Below, one piece after another: positions 12,670 to 23,900 of a stretch of DNA of 64,000 nt (within the stretch, counting starts at the first letter, position 1; every line of letters starts with the position of its first letter). The notes under the pieces were generated by a model. That model was given only the letters and a program-made list of their open reading frames with translations, had not been told where the DNA came from and searched no databases. Source of the stretch: Stichopus chloronotus. Taxonomy: Eukaryota > Echinodermata > Holothuroidea > Aspidochirotida > Stichopodidae. Location of the stretch: NCBI GenBank assembly GCA_021234535.1, contig CM037843.1, positions 20,057,911 through 20,121,910 on the forward strand, in the 5' to 3' direction. The translations under genes were made by a program, and so were the position numbers.

Positions 12670-12912
12670 TATTAACCTTTTTCAATTTTTTTCAAAGGTT
12701 TCATGAGTCTGGCTTTATCTTGCAAGTTTGAGTGGTACGGAGGGAGCATAAGCTGATATGAGCCTGTATATAAGTGCGAAGTTGTGATATGATGGATTTG
12801 ATGATAGATTGCCATCCTGGGGGAGGGGTGCTCCCCTTTCCTTTGAACAGTTTTTGATAAAGTAGGGTGGTCTACGTGCAAAATGGCGCCATATTTGACG
12901 CTAGATTTGAGC
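12670..12912 (-). repeat. dispersed repeat, copy 2 of an inverted pair
   Basis: Inverted partner of 11410-11690. It is preceded on the plus strand by the dispersed motif GTGGCGCAGCTAGGATTTTT, which resembles the ends of other G-rich repeats in this window (about 39124 and 50757). Confidence 0.65.
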
Positions 12913-13417
12913 TTCATGGTAGAGTATAGGATCGTTACATATGATATGGCTAACTTATTCCTATCACTAACCATCAATTTTTACAAAGTACTATAAAATA
13001 ATTTAACTTATCAACAATTAAGGTTGAAGAGTGACTGCATGCAGATGTTTGGTAATTTTCGTGAGATATGACGATGATGGTGGGCAATAAGACAGTCATG
13101 TGTTACACATCACTCTGATTATAGTGATAAGCGAGTCTATGAATAGCCATATCGGGATAACCAAAAAACATAAAAAAAAAAAAAGCATTGGACGTTTTGC
13201 TTGACAATTTATAGTCAACCTATATATAGTCAATATAATAGTCAACAACTATTCCGTTTATAAAGGCAATATTTACCAAGTATATGCAAAAGTCAATTAT
13301 CTACTCTATCGCCTTTAGTGAACGAGAAGATAAAAATAGCCATGTGACTTTGACCGGTATCGCATGATGTCTATACCAATATATACCAAACACGTACGAG
13401 TCAATTACTTTCAGTAT

Positions 13418-13780
13418 TTAAAGGGAAATAGGGCGTTTAGAATACCTGTACACCAAAATGACATACAAAAGAAATAGCATTAGTCATTGTTGAACTATTC
13501 AGTCCCATCAATAAACATCTGCCAAAAGCTTCATCTCCTTAAACCATTGTGCATGCGATGAGTAACAGCTAGAAGATGCATCATTTGAATTTTAAGAATT
13601 TGGGTGACCAAATTATTGTTGAGCAACAAATAACTGAGTTTCTGTCGGTGAGAAATTTATTTCTTGAAAAGAAGGCCACTGTCCTTCCTTATTCTGAATA
13701 ATCTATCATTCTGCGTCCGCAAAGATTGGTTTTAAAAGTATGGATGTTTCCTGTAAAACAAACGCCCTATTTCCCTTTAA
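13418..13780. mobile_element. MITE family B, copy 1 (TTAA-flanked)
   Basis: Begins TTAAAGGGAAATAGGGCGTT and ends with the inverse, AACGCCCTATTTCCCTTTAA: near-perfect terminal inverted repeats with TTAA at both ends, about 363 bp. No coding capacity. A second copy lies at 16897-17248 and a decayed relative at about 61060-61240. The TTAA target suggests mobilisation by a piggyBac-like transposase (inference). Confidence 0.88.
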
Positions 13781-16240
13781 GGACTTGGCTTACAGAGTAA
13801 CTTGAACCTCATTGTTCTATAAAGGTCCATCAGAGGTTCAAGCAGTCTTATTGTCTTCGACTTTGAACCGTCAAGGTCGATCTGGCTGACTAATTTTAGT
13901 TTTCTATTGACATTGTGCTTCACCGCAAAGGCCAGTTAAAAAAAAGTTCCAGAAAGCTGCTATAAGGTTCACTCTGCACATGAAACTTAAATAGCACTTT
14001 ATGCTCTGCGCACAAGGGCCGACTGACGAATCAAACGCGAAGTAACTAAACTTAAGCCCGCCATTCAGTTACATGAGTACCAGTAAAATTTCTGAATAAA
14101 CATAGGAGGAGAACAGTAAGCAAATACTTGATCCTACGTAGGGTAGTATGTGCAACCTACAATCAAGGTGCACTAATAACATGGAATTAGCCGCTGACCT
14201 CATCCTCATGGAACGAACAACGAACAGAGAGATGGATGTCATGCGAGGGTGGGGGGGGGGGGTGGGGGGAAGAGAACACTGCACTAGAGCACCTCATACC
14301 GAGGAATGGCTGAAAAAAAAAAAACCGGGAAAAGCCAAAATTCGTTTTAAAGTAATGGTAAATTACGTAGTGAGAAATGCATCAGCCTACGTATTTAAAA
14401 GGCGAAACTTAATAGGTTATTCCAGGAAAGATTTTGACTACACGATGAAAACATCTGGTAAATCGCGCCGATTTTTTTGGGTGTGTGTCTCTTTTTTACG
14501 TGTGTCATATGGGGCCTATAGGTAGGTTCTTTAATGATCCATTACAATTAGGCCTATGCACACCAAATCCATAGTTTTGTTTTGTTAGGTTACACATTCT
14601 TGTCTCGGGACATGCATGTATATCATACCTGATAGCACTGACCAGGTTATGGTCGCTGCATGAGAGACGTAAGAAAAAGGTTAGCCTGAGGGACTATACG
14701 ACTTATCAAAATGCATGATATCATGTTATAGAGTGGGTAGCCTTTGCTTGCCCATTCTCAGAAGACTTGACGGTGCAACAAGCAGTTTTGTACGTGTATT
14801 TTGTTCGCTACTAATCTCACAAGAGAATACATGTCACAAGTCTGAATTTCAATTCAACAAGGCATGTCCAGTGGCACAGTCAAGTAGGCCTACTATATTT
14901 TTTAATGTGGGGGGAGGGGGTGCCGCGGCGGGCCATTAGATATCATGTAAATCGAGAAGCGACCAGATTGTTCAAATGCTTTTTTGCAAACATCCTACAA
15001 ACTCGTTCATAAATAGCCTGCCTATCTACGAAATACTTTTTTTCAATGTTTTGGTGAAAACCAACAAGGAAGGTGCAGGAAATGCTAGAAAATTATACAA
15101 ATTTGAGTTTCATTGATTTAACTTACGAGAATCTCACACGGCAATACACATTTGTTAACACGTACCAGTGAACTTCACCACACCCGTCCAGCCCAAGGCA
15201 GGCCTGAGTTCGTGGTTAGTCTGACGCTTTTTCGCTAAACCACAATCCGGAGTTTCATGTAAAAAAAAAACACTATATCGATGTTGCAGGAAGTGCAAAC
15301 ATAGCCTTATCTATGAACGGCCAATACAAGCGACGCCAGGCATCTCGTTCTTATGTAGGTTGGCTGAGAGCCAATCTGGGCGTGGGTATACAGAGAACGA
15401 GAACGTGCCCCTTATGCTTAAGTGACGGAGGACCGAAAATAAAAATGGTAGGGGGGTGGGGAGGTTTACAAATTCGAGGATAAATGGCCGGAAACGGCAC
15501 CACTCAGGTGTTCTAAGCTGCATGTACCAAGCCTTTTAATCTCAGGATGGGATCTCATATCTTCAGTTTCTCAACAAATGAGGAGAAATTCATCTGTGAA
15601 GAATGGTAGTACGCATCTGGTGTGAGATGGCATAAAAATCATAATGAATTATACACGTTCAGTTTCATTTATTTTGGAATACCTGGCAAATATTGAGAGG
15701 TGGGGGTTGAGCATATCTTTACCGACCTTTTATTCATCGGGTATAAGCAACCCTCCCCCCCCCCAACAATTTCGCCATCACTGTTCCTGATCATATTATT
15801 AACATCCAAGTCAAGGGACATTACTTGAGTACGGGGTGGATTTACAACCCCTGTCAGTATTTGTCGAGTACTAATCAGACTTTGTACCGCTTGTGGTTTC
15901 GTCAAGTTTGTGAATGCGCCACTGAGTTGCTAGTTTTCATTAATGACCATTCTGTGTCTTCCTATCTTTTTCTCTCTTTATTTTTACCATCTACGTCCTT
16001 TCGCGACTCTCTAGCCTGTGTATGGAGCGGCCTAGTACGCCTCCCTGCCCACCCCTCCTTACCTATTTTGAATATATATATTGTGCTGTTGCCGGGTGGT
16101 TGAAAGTGCATGTTGGTAGTTGAAGCAATGAAGCTCAGCATTCCATCCCTGGTAGGGTCAATGAAAGAAGAATAATTTAAGGTCTTCAATTTGAACTAAC
16201 CTCTCAAAAAACTAGAAAGCCAAAAGGCTTAGTGATTCCT
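13781..16240. other. intergenic, no gene seen
   Basis: Contains poly-G tracts (about 14247-14268, 14907-14920) and low-complexity patches. No exon with recognisable protein similarity. Confidence 0.55.
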
Positions 16241-16560
16241 TGCCTCATGATATATATTGTAACAAACATGAATCGCCCACATGACAAGCATGAGATCCCA
16301 CACAGTTATCCTACTAGAGCTATCATGTTAGTAAGGTCAAAACCTATTGAAATCTGGTGAGCCAAAATGACCTTTCACCTCCACTTAAAACAATAGGGAT
16401 CACCTACCCTATATGGCCATCAACATGCTAAATATCAACAATTCACAAGCTAAGTATAAGATCCCTCACATTTATCACCCTTAAAATATCATGCATACAA
16501 GGTTTTGACCTTTTGTCACCCCAAATAACCTTTGACCTACACAAACATGAGAAAAGTCCC
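16241..16560 (+). repeat. TGACC-type tandem repeat, decayed units
   Basis: Two degenerate copies of the unit best seen at 17640-18545. They carry AAAATGACCTTTCACCTCCA and ATAACCTTTGACCTACAC, then 'CAATAGGGATCA' and 'ATGAGATC' landmarks. Confidence 0.75.
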
Positions 16561-16896
16561 AAACGGATATGATGCTGCAGGGGAACAAATTATAATTTGT
16601 CGTGTCTAATAACTTGATAAAAAGGTAAACATGTTTATTTAATCAAAATTATAGCACTTTATTTTGTCGAGTTACAGCTTTTGGTGGCAGCTCTTTCGTA
16701 TTTGATTTTTTGGCGTGATGCCCTTCCCAATGGCTATGAGGTCCTTGAAAATTAGCAAAAACTGATAACCCCATTAAACCAGAATCTAGCATGACTTGCA
16801 ATTTTGCCTTTAGTCTACTTAAAGACACAACACACAGTACAAGTTTCCCTGGTTTGACACACAGTAGTCATTTGTTTAAAGCTCACCTGAACTACT

Positions 16897-17248
16897 GTAA
16901 AGTGAAATAGGGCGTTTAAAATACACTAACATGGAGTACAAAGAAATTCGCTTTAACCATTGTTAAACCATTCAGTTTCATCAATAACTATCTGTCAAAG
17001 CTTCATGTCCTCAAAACATTATGCATGTGATGAGTAACGGATGCATCATTTGAATTTTTTAAAAGTTTGGGTGAACAAATTATTGTTGAGCAACAAATAA
17101 ATTAATTTCTGATCTGTGAGAATCTTATTCCTTGAAAATAAGGCTACTGTCATTCGTTATTTTAAATAATCTATCATTCTATGTCCACAAATAATGGTTT
17201 TAAAAATATGGTTGTTTTCTGTAGAACAAACGCCCTATTTCCCTTTAA
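16897..17248. mobile_element. MITE family B, copy 2
   Basis: Same inverted ends as 13418-13780 (left GTAAAGTGAAATAGGGCGTT, right AACGCCCTATTTCCCTTTAA). The left TTAA has mutated to GTAA. The interior matches along its length, for example GTGAACAAATTATTGTTGAG against GTGACCAAATTATTGTTGAG. About 352 bp. Confidence 0.88.
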
Positions 17249-17639
17249 GGGCTAAACAGAGACACTGTTTATACAGTTAATGGTTAAGTCCATTGAGCAC
17301 CTGGCTCAACAGACTGTATGATTTATTCTGGACATTGTGGTTTCTACTGGCAGTCAACTGTGATAAATTATGTCAGATAACAGTGACCAACTTGAACAGA
17401 GGTGGATCAGTTACAATTTGATTCATTCAATTAAGCAATCACAGTTCATGCACGCTCAAGGATATTTGATCCAAATGATCAGTAATTTAGTTCTTTTTAT
17501 AAAGCTAAAAACCCGTAGTATATTTAATTCCAATTTACAATTCATGCATGCTCACATGTCCTTATGAGGACAGTGGCATAAGGTTTGCCAAATAATAATC
17601 TTTGATACCAAATTTAATGTTGTCTTCATCTTTTCTTTA

Positions 17640-18545
17640 TGGTTATCGAAGAGACTATGTTGGTATGTCCTAAAAGAAGTTCTCAAATCAACAAGAGGAT
17701 TCCACATTACAAGTATGAAATTCACTAGGACCGTTCTTTAAATATTGTAGATTCAAGTTTTTTACATTTTGACCTACCATGACCCCAAATGACCTTTCAC
17801 CTATGCAAAAAAAATAGGAATCATCTAATCGATAGGGGCAATCCATACGCTATGAGATCTCTCACATGTATCGTCCTGGAGATATCGTATTTACAAGCAA
17901 TTTTCAAGGTATTTACCTTTTGACTTCTGGTGACCCTTGTACTCAATAAGACACACCCACACACACCCACACACTATGACATCTGTTCAAGCTTCTCTTC
18001 TTGAGATATCGTGTTTACATGGTTTTCACAATTTGACCCCTGTTGACCCCAAATGACCTTTGACCTCCACTGAAACGATAGGGTTCCTCTACTCAACATG
18101 GTACAACTACATACTAAACATGAGATTTCTACAAGCTTCCTTTCTTGAGATACCGTGTTTACAAGGTTATCACAATTTGACCCCTGTTGACCCCAAATGA
18201 CCTTTGACCTCCACCAAAAACAATAGGGATCATCTACTCAATAAGGGCAACCTTCATGCCAAGTATGAGATCACTCAGAGTTACGCCTCTGGAGATATCG
18301 TGTTTACAAGCAATTTTCAAGGTATTTACCTTTTGACCTCTAGTGACCCCAAATGACCTTTGACCTCCACCAAAAACAATAGAGATCATCTACTCAATGA
18401 GGGCAATCTACATGCCAAGTATGAGATCACTCAGAGTTATGCTTCTTGAGATATCGTGTTTACAAGCAGGCGTCACACACGCACATACATACACACACAC
18501 GACATCGCCATCGCATAGATTCCTTCTGCCTTCGGCAAGGAATCA
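17640..18545 (+). repeat. tandem TGACC/DR1 repeat array with hairpin end
   Basis: Imperfect tandem units of roughly 125-155 bp, each with GAGATATCGTGTTTACAAG, then GTTGACCCCAAATGACCTTT, then GACCTCCACCAAAAACAATA. Three units hold the exact 13-mer TGACCTTTGACCT, starting at 18054, 18198 and 18354. The array stops in a CA-rich tract followed by a hairpin at 18518-18544 (stem arms GATTCCT and AGGAATC, inner TGCC/GGCA). The same CA-rich tract and a related hairpin end another array at 25168-25192, so the hairpin is probably part of the element. Confidence 0.85.
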
Positions 18546-20828
18546 AAAACCTCTCTCTTAAAAAAAATGATCCCAAACTGTTAGCTCTGTAGTCACCTGA
18601 CGTGAAGTTGTAGTATGTAAGCCGCAGGCTTCCTCTGCACTTTTCGTCGCAAAACATCGTACAAAAACTACCCTTCAACGCATGAATTATTATAATCTTT
18701 CATTCAACAGTGTCCATAAATATTTATTTTCGGATAATGACTTTTTTTTTGGTGTAAACAGAATATTTAACGTTATGTTGTTCCATCTACTGCCGAACCC
18801 AGCCCCATGCGTACAATACAATTACATTCGTGATTGAATCCCTCCATGCACCGCTGATTTAATCCATGTTTTACACGAACATATACTGTTTTATAATAAC
18901 ATTCCACTTTATGGGAGTACCATATAGATGTTCAACCAATAGTGTTTGTATTCCGGGCAACGTGATTGGTGTGATTCAATACGCGGATACGTGCACATCA
19001 ATTAAAAATGTATCAATTCGATTTAAAACGTGCATATATTCGATTAAACATGTGATCTGTTCTATTTAATTCGTGCATATATATATAATTCAATACGTGT
19101 ATTTCTTTCATTTAGGGTGACCCAGAGGGTTCACCTTTTCAAGATCATACAGTGGGAATGAAAATACCCTTAAAGGGGAAATAAATGTATATGTCATCAG
19201 ATACACAAATACAATTATACAAATACCAAATACCTGTTCATAGGTTTGTAAACATAGACTCTAAGTCGAGGTGATGCCTCCTTTCCAATCCACTGTTAAA
19301 ATGAAACTTACATAGTTGCTGAAGAATGGTGGGTCAATGAAGAAGAGGGTCAGGGAAGGGGGTCGAGTTAACTTTCACAAACTGAATTGAATTGTAAAAG
19401 AAACTACGAATGATCAAAACTAGCGAAACCATAACAAGGCATTATGTTTCATTTGTCTCCTAGGGACCAAAATGTTATTTCAGATACCAAATCTCTAAAA
19501 TGAGGAAAGTGTAAAAGTTGTTTCACTTTGCACTATTTTTCGGGTCAGGTGAGGCATGATTAAAGGAGAGAAAGCAACTTTTGGTTCGCAAAATAAATGT
19601 TTTTGGGAAGAAAGGAGAAACCAATGGAAGGTAAATTTATTTCAAAGGAGACAACAAAACAACAGACTTCTAAAAGATCATTTTATTTCAGGCTATATTT
19701 GCATTCCACAAAAGATGGAAAAATTCAGGATTCCATTCAACAGACTTCAAAGCTCCCTTAGTAAATGAGGTCCAGTGACGAGATGAAGTTCCACAACCTT
19801 CTTTGCTACCAAACTCAGTTAGCAGAGAGTGTTCATAAAACCAAATGAAAGCATTCATTCCATTAAAGTGCCTGCAAGATTTAGTGACAAAATTGCATTT
19901 CATGTCAAACATGGATGCGTTCTGACACCCCATGCAGGATTTTACTGACTATTTGAATCCAGCGTATGACAGTAGCAGAGCCATTGCCAGTGTTCCAAAA
20001 TTCAAACTAAAGTTATTCCACCGTCCATAACTGATCATGATCGGTGGTCTGCGAGATGATAACATCATTAGAAAGTATTCAAATCCAATAATCATTAGGT
20101 AATACAGAAAGAAATGAATGCTTATTTAACCACTGCAGCATGGTTAACTGTCAGAGGTAATCAATCTTGAAATCCATCCAACAGAGGATTTGAGGTAGAT
20201 AATATGATATGGCAAGGATTTCACTTTTAAAATTTGCACCAGGTACCAAATTCAGACGCGTGTGACCACAGTCCACAGCCAGTCAGCCAGGGCTGATACC
20301 CCAATAACATAACTTCTCTGACCGGCTGCAAGACATTTTGCTAAGCATGGCAATGTAACAAACAAAAAGTGTAACTATGTATTAGCACAACAATGACGTG
20401 TTTTTGGTTGGGCACACATACAGAATTTTGTCACACGTACAATGTACGTTAGTGAAACCCTGGATCCAAGAAGCAATTTCAGAACCAGGTCCTGGCATCA
20501 TCTGTCACGTACCCCTTGCAATCACTAACAATTACTTAATATTTGGCTATGTCCTGGGAATGCAGTCAGTAACTTGGATTCTTTACCATCAATTGGATCC
20601 ATTTTGGACACCTTAGAGGTGACGTTCAGGAGTGACGATAAATTACTGAGAGTAAAATCCATCGATGACCAAGTCAAGGTCGTAAATATGTTCTTGTTCA
20701 TGAAAACAGTTTCATCATTCCACCTCGGTGGAAGCGATCCACACACCACCATCACTCTGAATGTAAAGAATTTATGTATGACATCACTGGGTTGCATTCC
20801 CCCCTGGCGCTCTCAAAGTCAAATGAAA
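18546..20828. other. intergenic, 3' flank of the canonical ECI1
   Basis: No coding exon recognised. Moderately AT-rich unique-looking DNA. I found no clear AATAAA for the minus-strand gene. Confidence 0.5.
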
Positions 20829-20995
20829 TCACTTCTGCTTCTTGGCCAATGCCTGTACATACTTCTCCAAGGCCTTTTGGAAGATGTCTTGCGTCAGAAA
20901 ATTGGCCGTGAATTCTGCATCTTCGTGGAGTTTGGATTTCAGTTGGTTGATAGTGTCCTGCCTCATCATCTGTTTGGTCAGGGCACGGGGTCCGT
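20829..20995 (-). CDS. ECI1: exon 7 and stop, canonical ECI1
   Basis: 167 nt. GPRALTKQMMRQDTINQLKS through ALAKKQK, TGA at 20831-20829. Confidence 0.96.
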
Positions 20996-23900
20996 CTGTA
21001 AAATTCAGTCACATATTGTAGAAATGGGAAGAGCTTGTGTATTTTTTTGTGTTTTAAACTAAATTCAACTTGATTACCTTGCCTTAGTTCTCAGTTGGAG
21101 GACAGACAAGTATGCTGGTTCACTCCCTCCAGTGAATGGTCGGACTATATGCAGTGGACAAAAGGTCACATGTCATATGGATAACGACACTTTGGCGAGT
21201 CATACTCACTTGAAGAGTTCAGCAGGTGAGTATACCAAGTACTCCTTAACACAGACCAAGATAAAGCCGAGTCCCAGGCCATGTATCGCAGGATTACACA
21301 ATTGTACCCACTGGTCTCTTTCCAACATTACACTTAACATACAACCCAACTAAAATCACCATGGTTTAAATTTTAAGGCAATGAAAGGTGGTTCACCAAC
21401 TTTCTTAGTTCTATGGAGTGTGTAGTGTAAATAACTCCCAAACCACCCCCCCCCCCCTTTTTCCCACAACTTCACTTTGCCAATTCACTTCGTTTAGCAT
21501 TTACTGAGGCTGACTTGACACACATAAATGGCACATGAGAACAAATGGATCTAAAACTAAATGTTGATATATGTGGATGCAAAAAAGGCAGGAAAGGTAT
21601 GATTGGTATGGAAATATAGCAGTATACTCACATGGCAGCTTCAAATATTCTTTGATGAATTCACGACAAGACGGTATGACCTGATCCATAGATGTGACCA
21701 CATCCACTAGACCTATCGCTTTGGCCTGCGAAGGAGTGAATAACGTCCCTAGAAGGAAAAGGCGAATGAGTTTTGCACCTCGAGTGAGAAGAAAATTGTT
21801 CTCCAAATGTATTCAGTGAATGATGTCATATAATAATGCACAAACTTGTTTACTTGTTACACAAGCGGAGATAATTTGACGACACTCATTTGTCAGAGCA
21901 TCCTCCCTGAGGATTGGTCATAAGAGATACTGAATATCAACAAGAACAAAGAGATCTCTGAAGAGATCCTTTACTGAGTTCTAAAGACAGTGCGCATTAA
22001 AACTGACGAGGGTAACAGAGCCAGTCGTTTTTAGCTTTGAGGGATAACGATTACGGTCACGAGTTTGCATGCAGATGGATACCTTCTTGTAATGCTCTTT
22101 CTGTTTCCCTGAATCCCACCACATTCAGCATCGTATTCTTCATCCACACAGGAGCCACGATGCCCTGAGAGCGAGAGGAAAGTAGTTTGATGAAGAAACC
22201 AGAATGCAGAGATGCATTATGGTTTCGATGATCCAATTGTGAGCATTTTCTTCTAAATCTGATATAATAGCATTAGTGTATGTGCCACATAAAGCTGTAC
22301 ATTCTTTATATGAAATATGAGATCTGTGCAAGCTTTCTTTGTTGAGATCATGTCTACAAGGTTCAAATTTGTTGCCATCAAATGACCTTTGACCTCCATT
22401 AAAGACCAACTGGTTCTTGTAGTGGATGAGATACAACTGCACACTGAATATGACATCTGTCAAACTTTCCCTTCTTGAGATATGATGTTTACAAGAACTT
22501 CATAATGTGACCATGTTGACCTCAAATGACCTTATGCCTTCACCAAAAACAATGGAATTTTTGTATACTCATGCAATGAGATACACCTAATTGGGAGATC
22601 TGCCCAAGTTTTCCTTCTTAAGATATCGTGCTTACAATATTTTAATAATTTGACCCCTATTGACCTCAAATGACATTCGATTTCCACCAAAATCAGCAGG
22701 GATCTTGTAATCAACTTGATTCGCTTACATACCAAATGAGCTTCCCTTCTTGAAATACAGTGTTTACAAGTAAGCTGCGTCAGTATGAGCAAAAGCAGAT
22801 ATCCAGTATACCGAATGCTCCATACCTGGTAATACCTGGTATACTGCAAATTTTTGTGGAATCACTGTTTACTGTGTTACTTTTACATACCATAGTCTTG
22901 TTGTGTAGAAATATGCACAGCACATGCACATGTCTGTGCAAAGAATGTCAATTTCTCTAAGATCTGCTTCAAATGACAAGAAGTTTTGAAAAAGTGTCTA
23001 TTAATGTTCCATGTGTTTACTCTGTCTTTGAGTAAACATTAGATTAATTCTCATCCCCATTTCTACTCTCTGCAATGTTCCTTGCATACGGAAATATCTG
23101 ATATACCCATAAAAGCAGTAACTTGAAATTTCGTGAAATCACTGCTTATTGGATTAATTACACATACCATCGGGTTGTTGCACAGACACGTTCCCTGCAC
23201 ACACAATGTCTACGTTAAGTTGTTAACCACAAACAGCAATCATGAGTAAGAAAAGTTGCTACAGCAACCAGAATGCAGAATGCATTGTGGTTTTGATGAT
23301 CCGATTACAAGAATTTCTTTATGAATCTGATATAATAGCATTCGTATCTGCCACATTAAGCTATGTATGCTTTACATGAAACATGAGATCTGTACAAGCT
23401 TCCTCTCTTGAGATCATGTCTACAAGGCTTTCACAATTTGACCCTTGTTGACATTGAATGACAGCTTTCACCTCCATTAAAGACCAGCAGGTTCTTCTGC
23501 TCAATATGATGCAACTACTGTACATACTGAATATGACATCTGTCCAAGCTTCCTTTCTTGAGATATGATGTTTACAAGAATTCCATAATGTGACCCTGTT
23601 GACCACAAATGGTCACATTCTCAAAAACTGAGAATGTAATCTGGCTTAGTGGCATAAATTCTGAGCAAAAAATCTCATATTAAACAGAAAATGCAGTTGC
23701 ACTTGAATTCTAAAGTGAAAGTGGGCACACTTACTAAACAGTTTAAATAGAACTGTTTTTTTTTTGTCAGCTGGGATAATGAGTTGCAAAACCTTTGGCT
23801 GGTTTTGATATTCACTCATAAACCACGAAAATACGAATGTTTATTTCTCAATAGATGGGGATTGCTTCAAGAAAAGACTTTGTGAAGAAAATCAAATGAC

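Noticed and set aside
11495..12977. Two frames with similar peptides (HHITTSHL) on opposite strands
   Set aside because: The peptide similarity comes from an inverted non-coding repeat pair (11410-11690 and 12670-12912). There is no start/stop or motif conservation to support coding.
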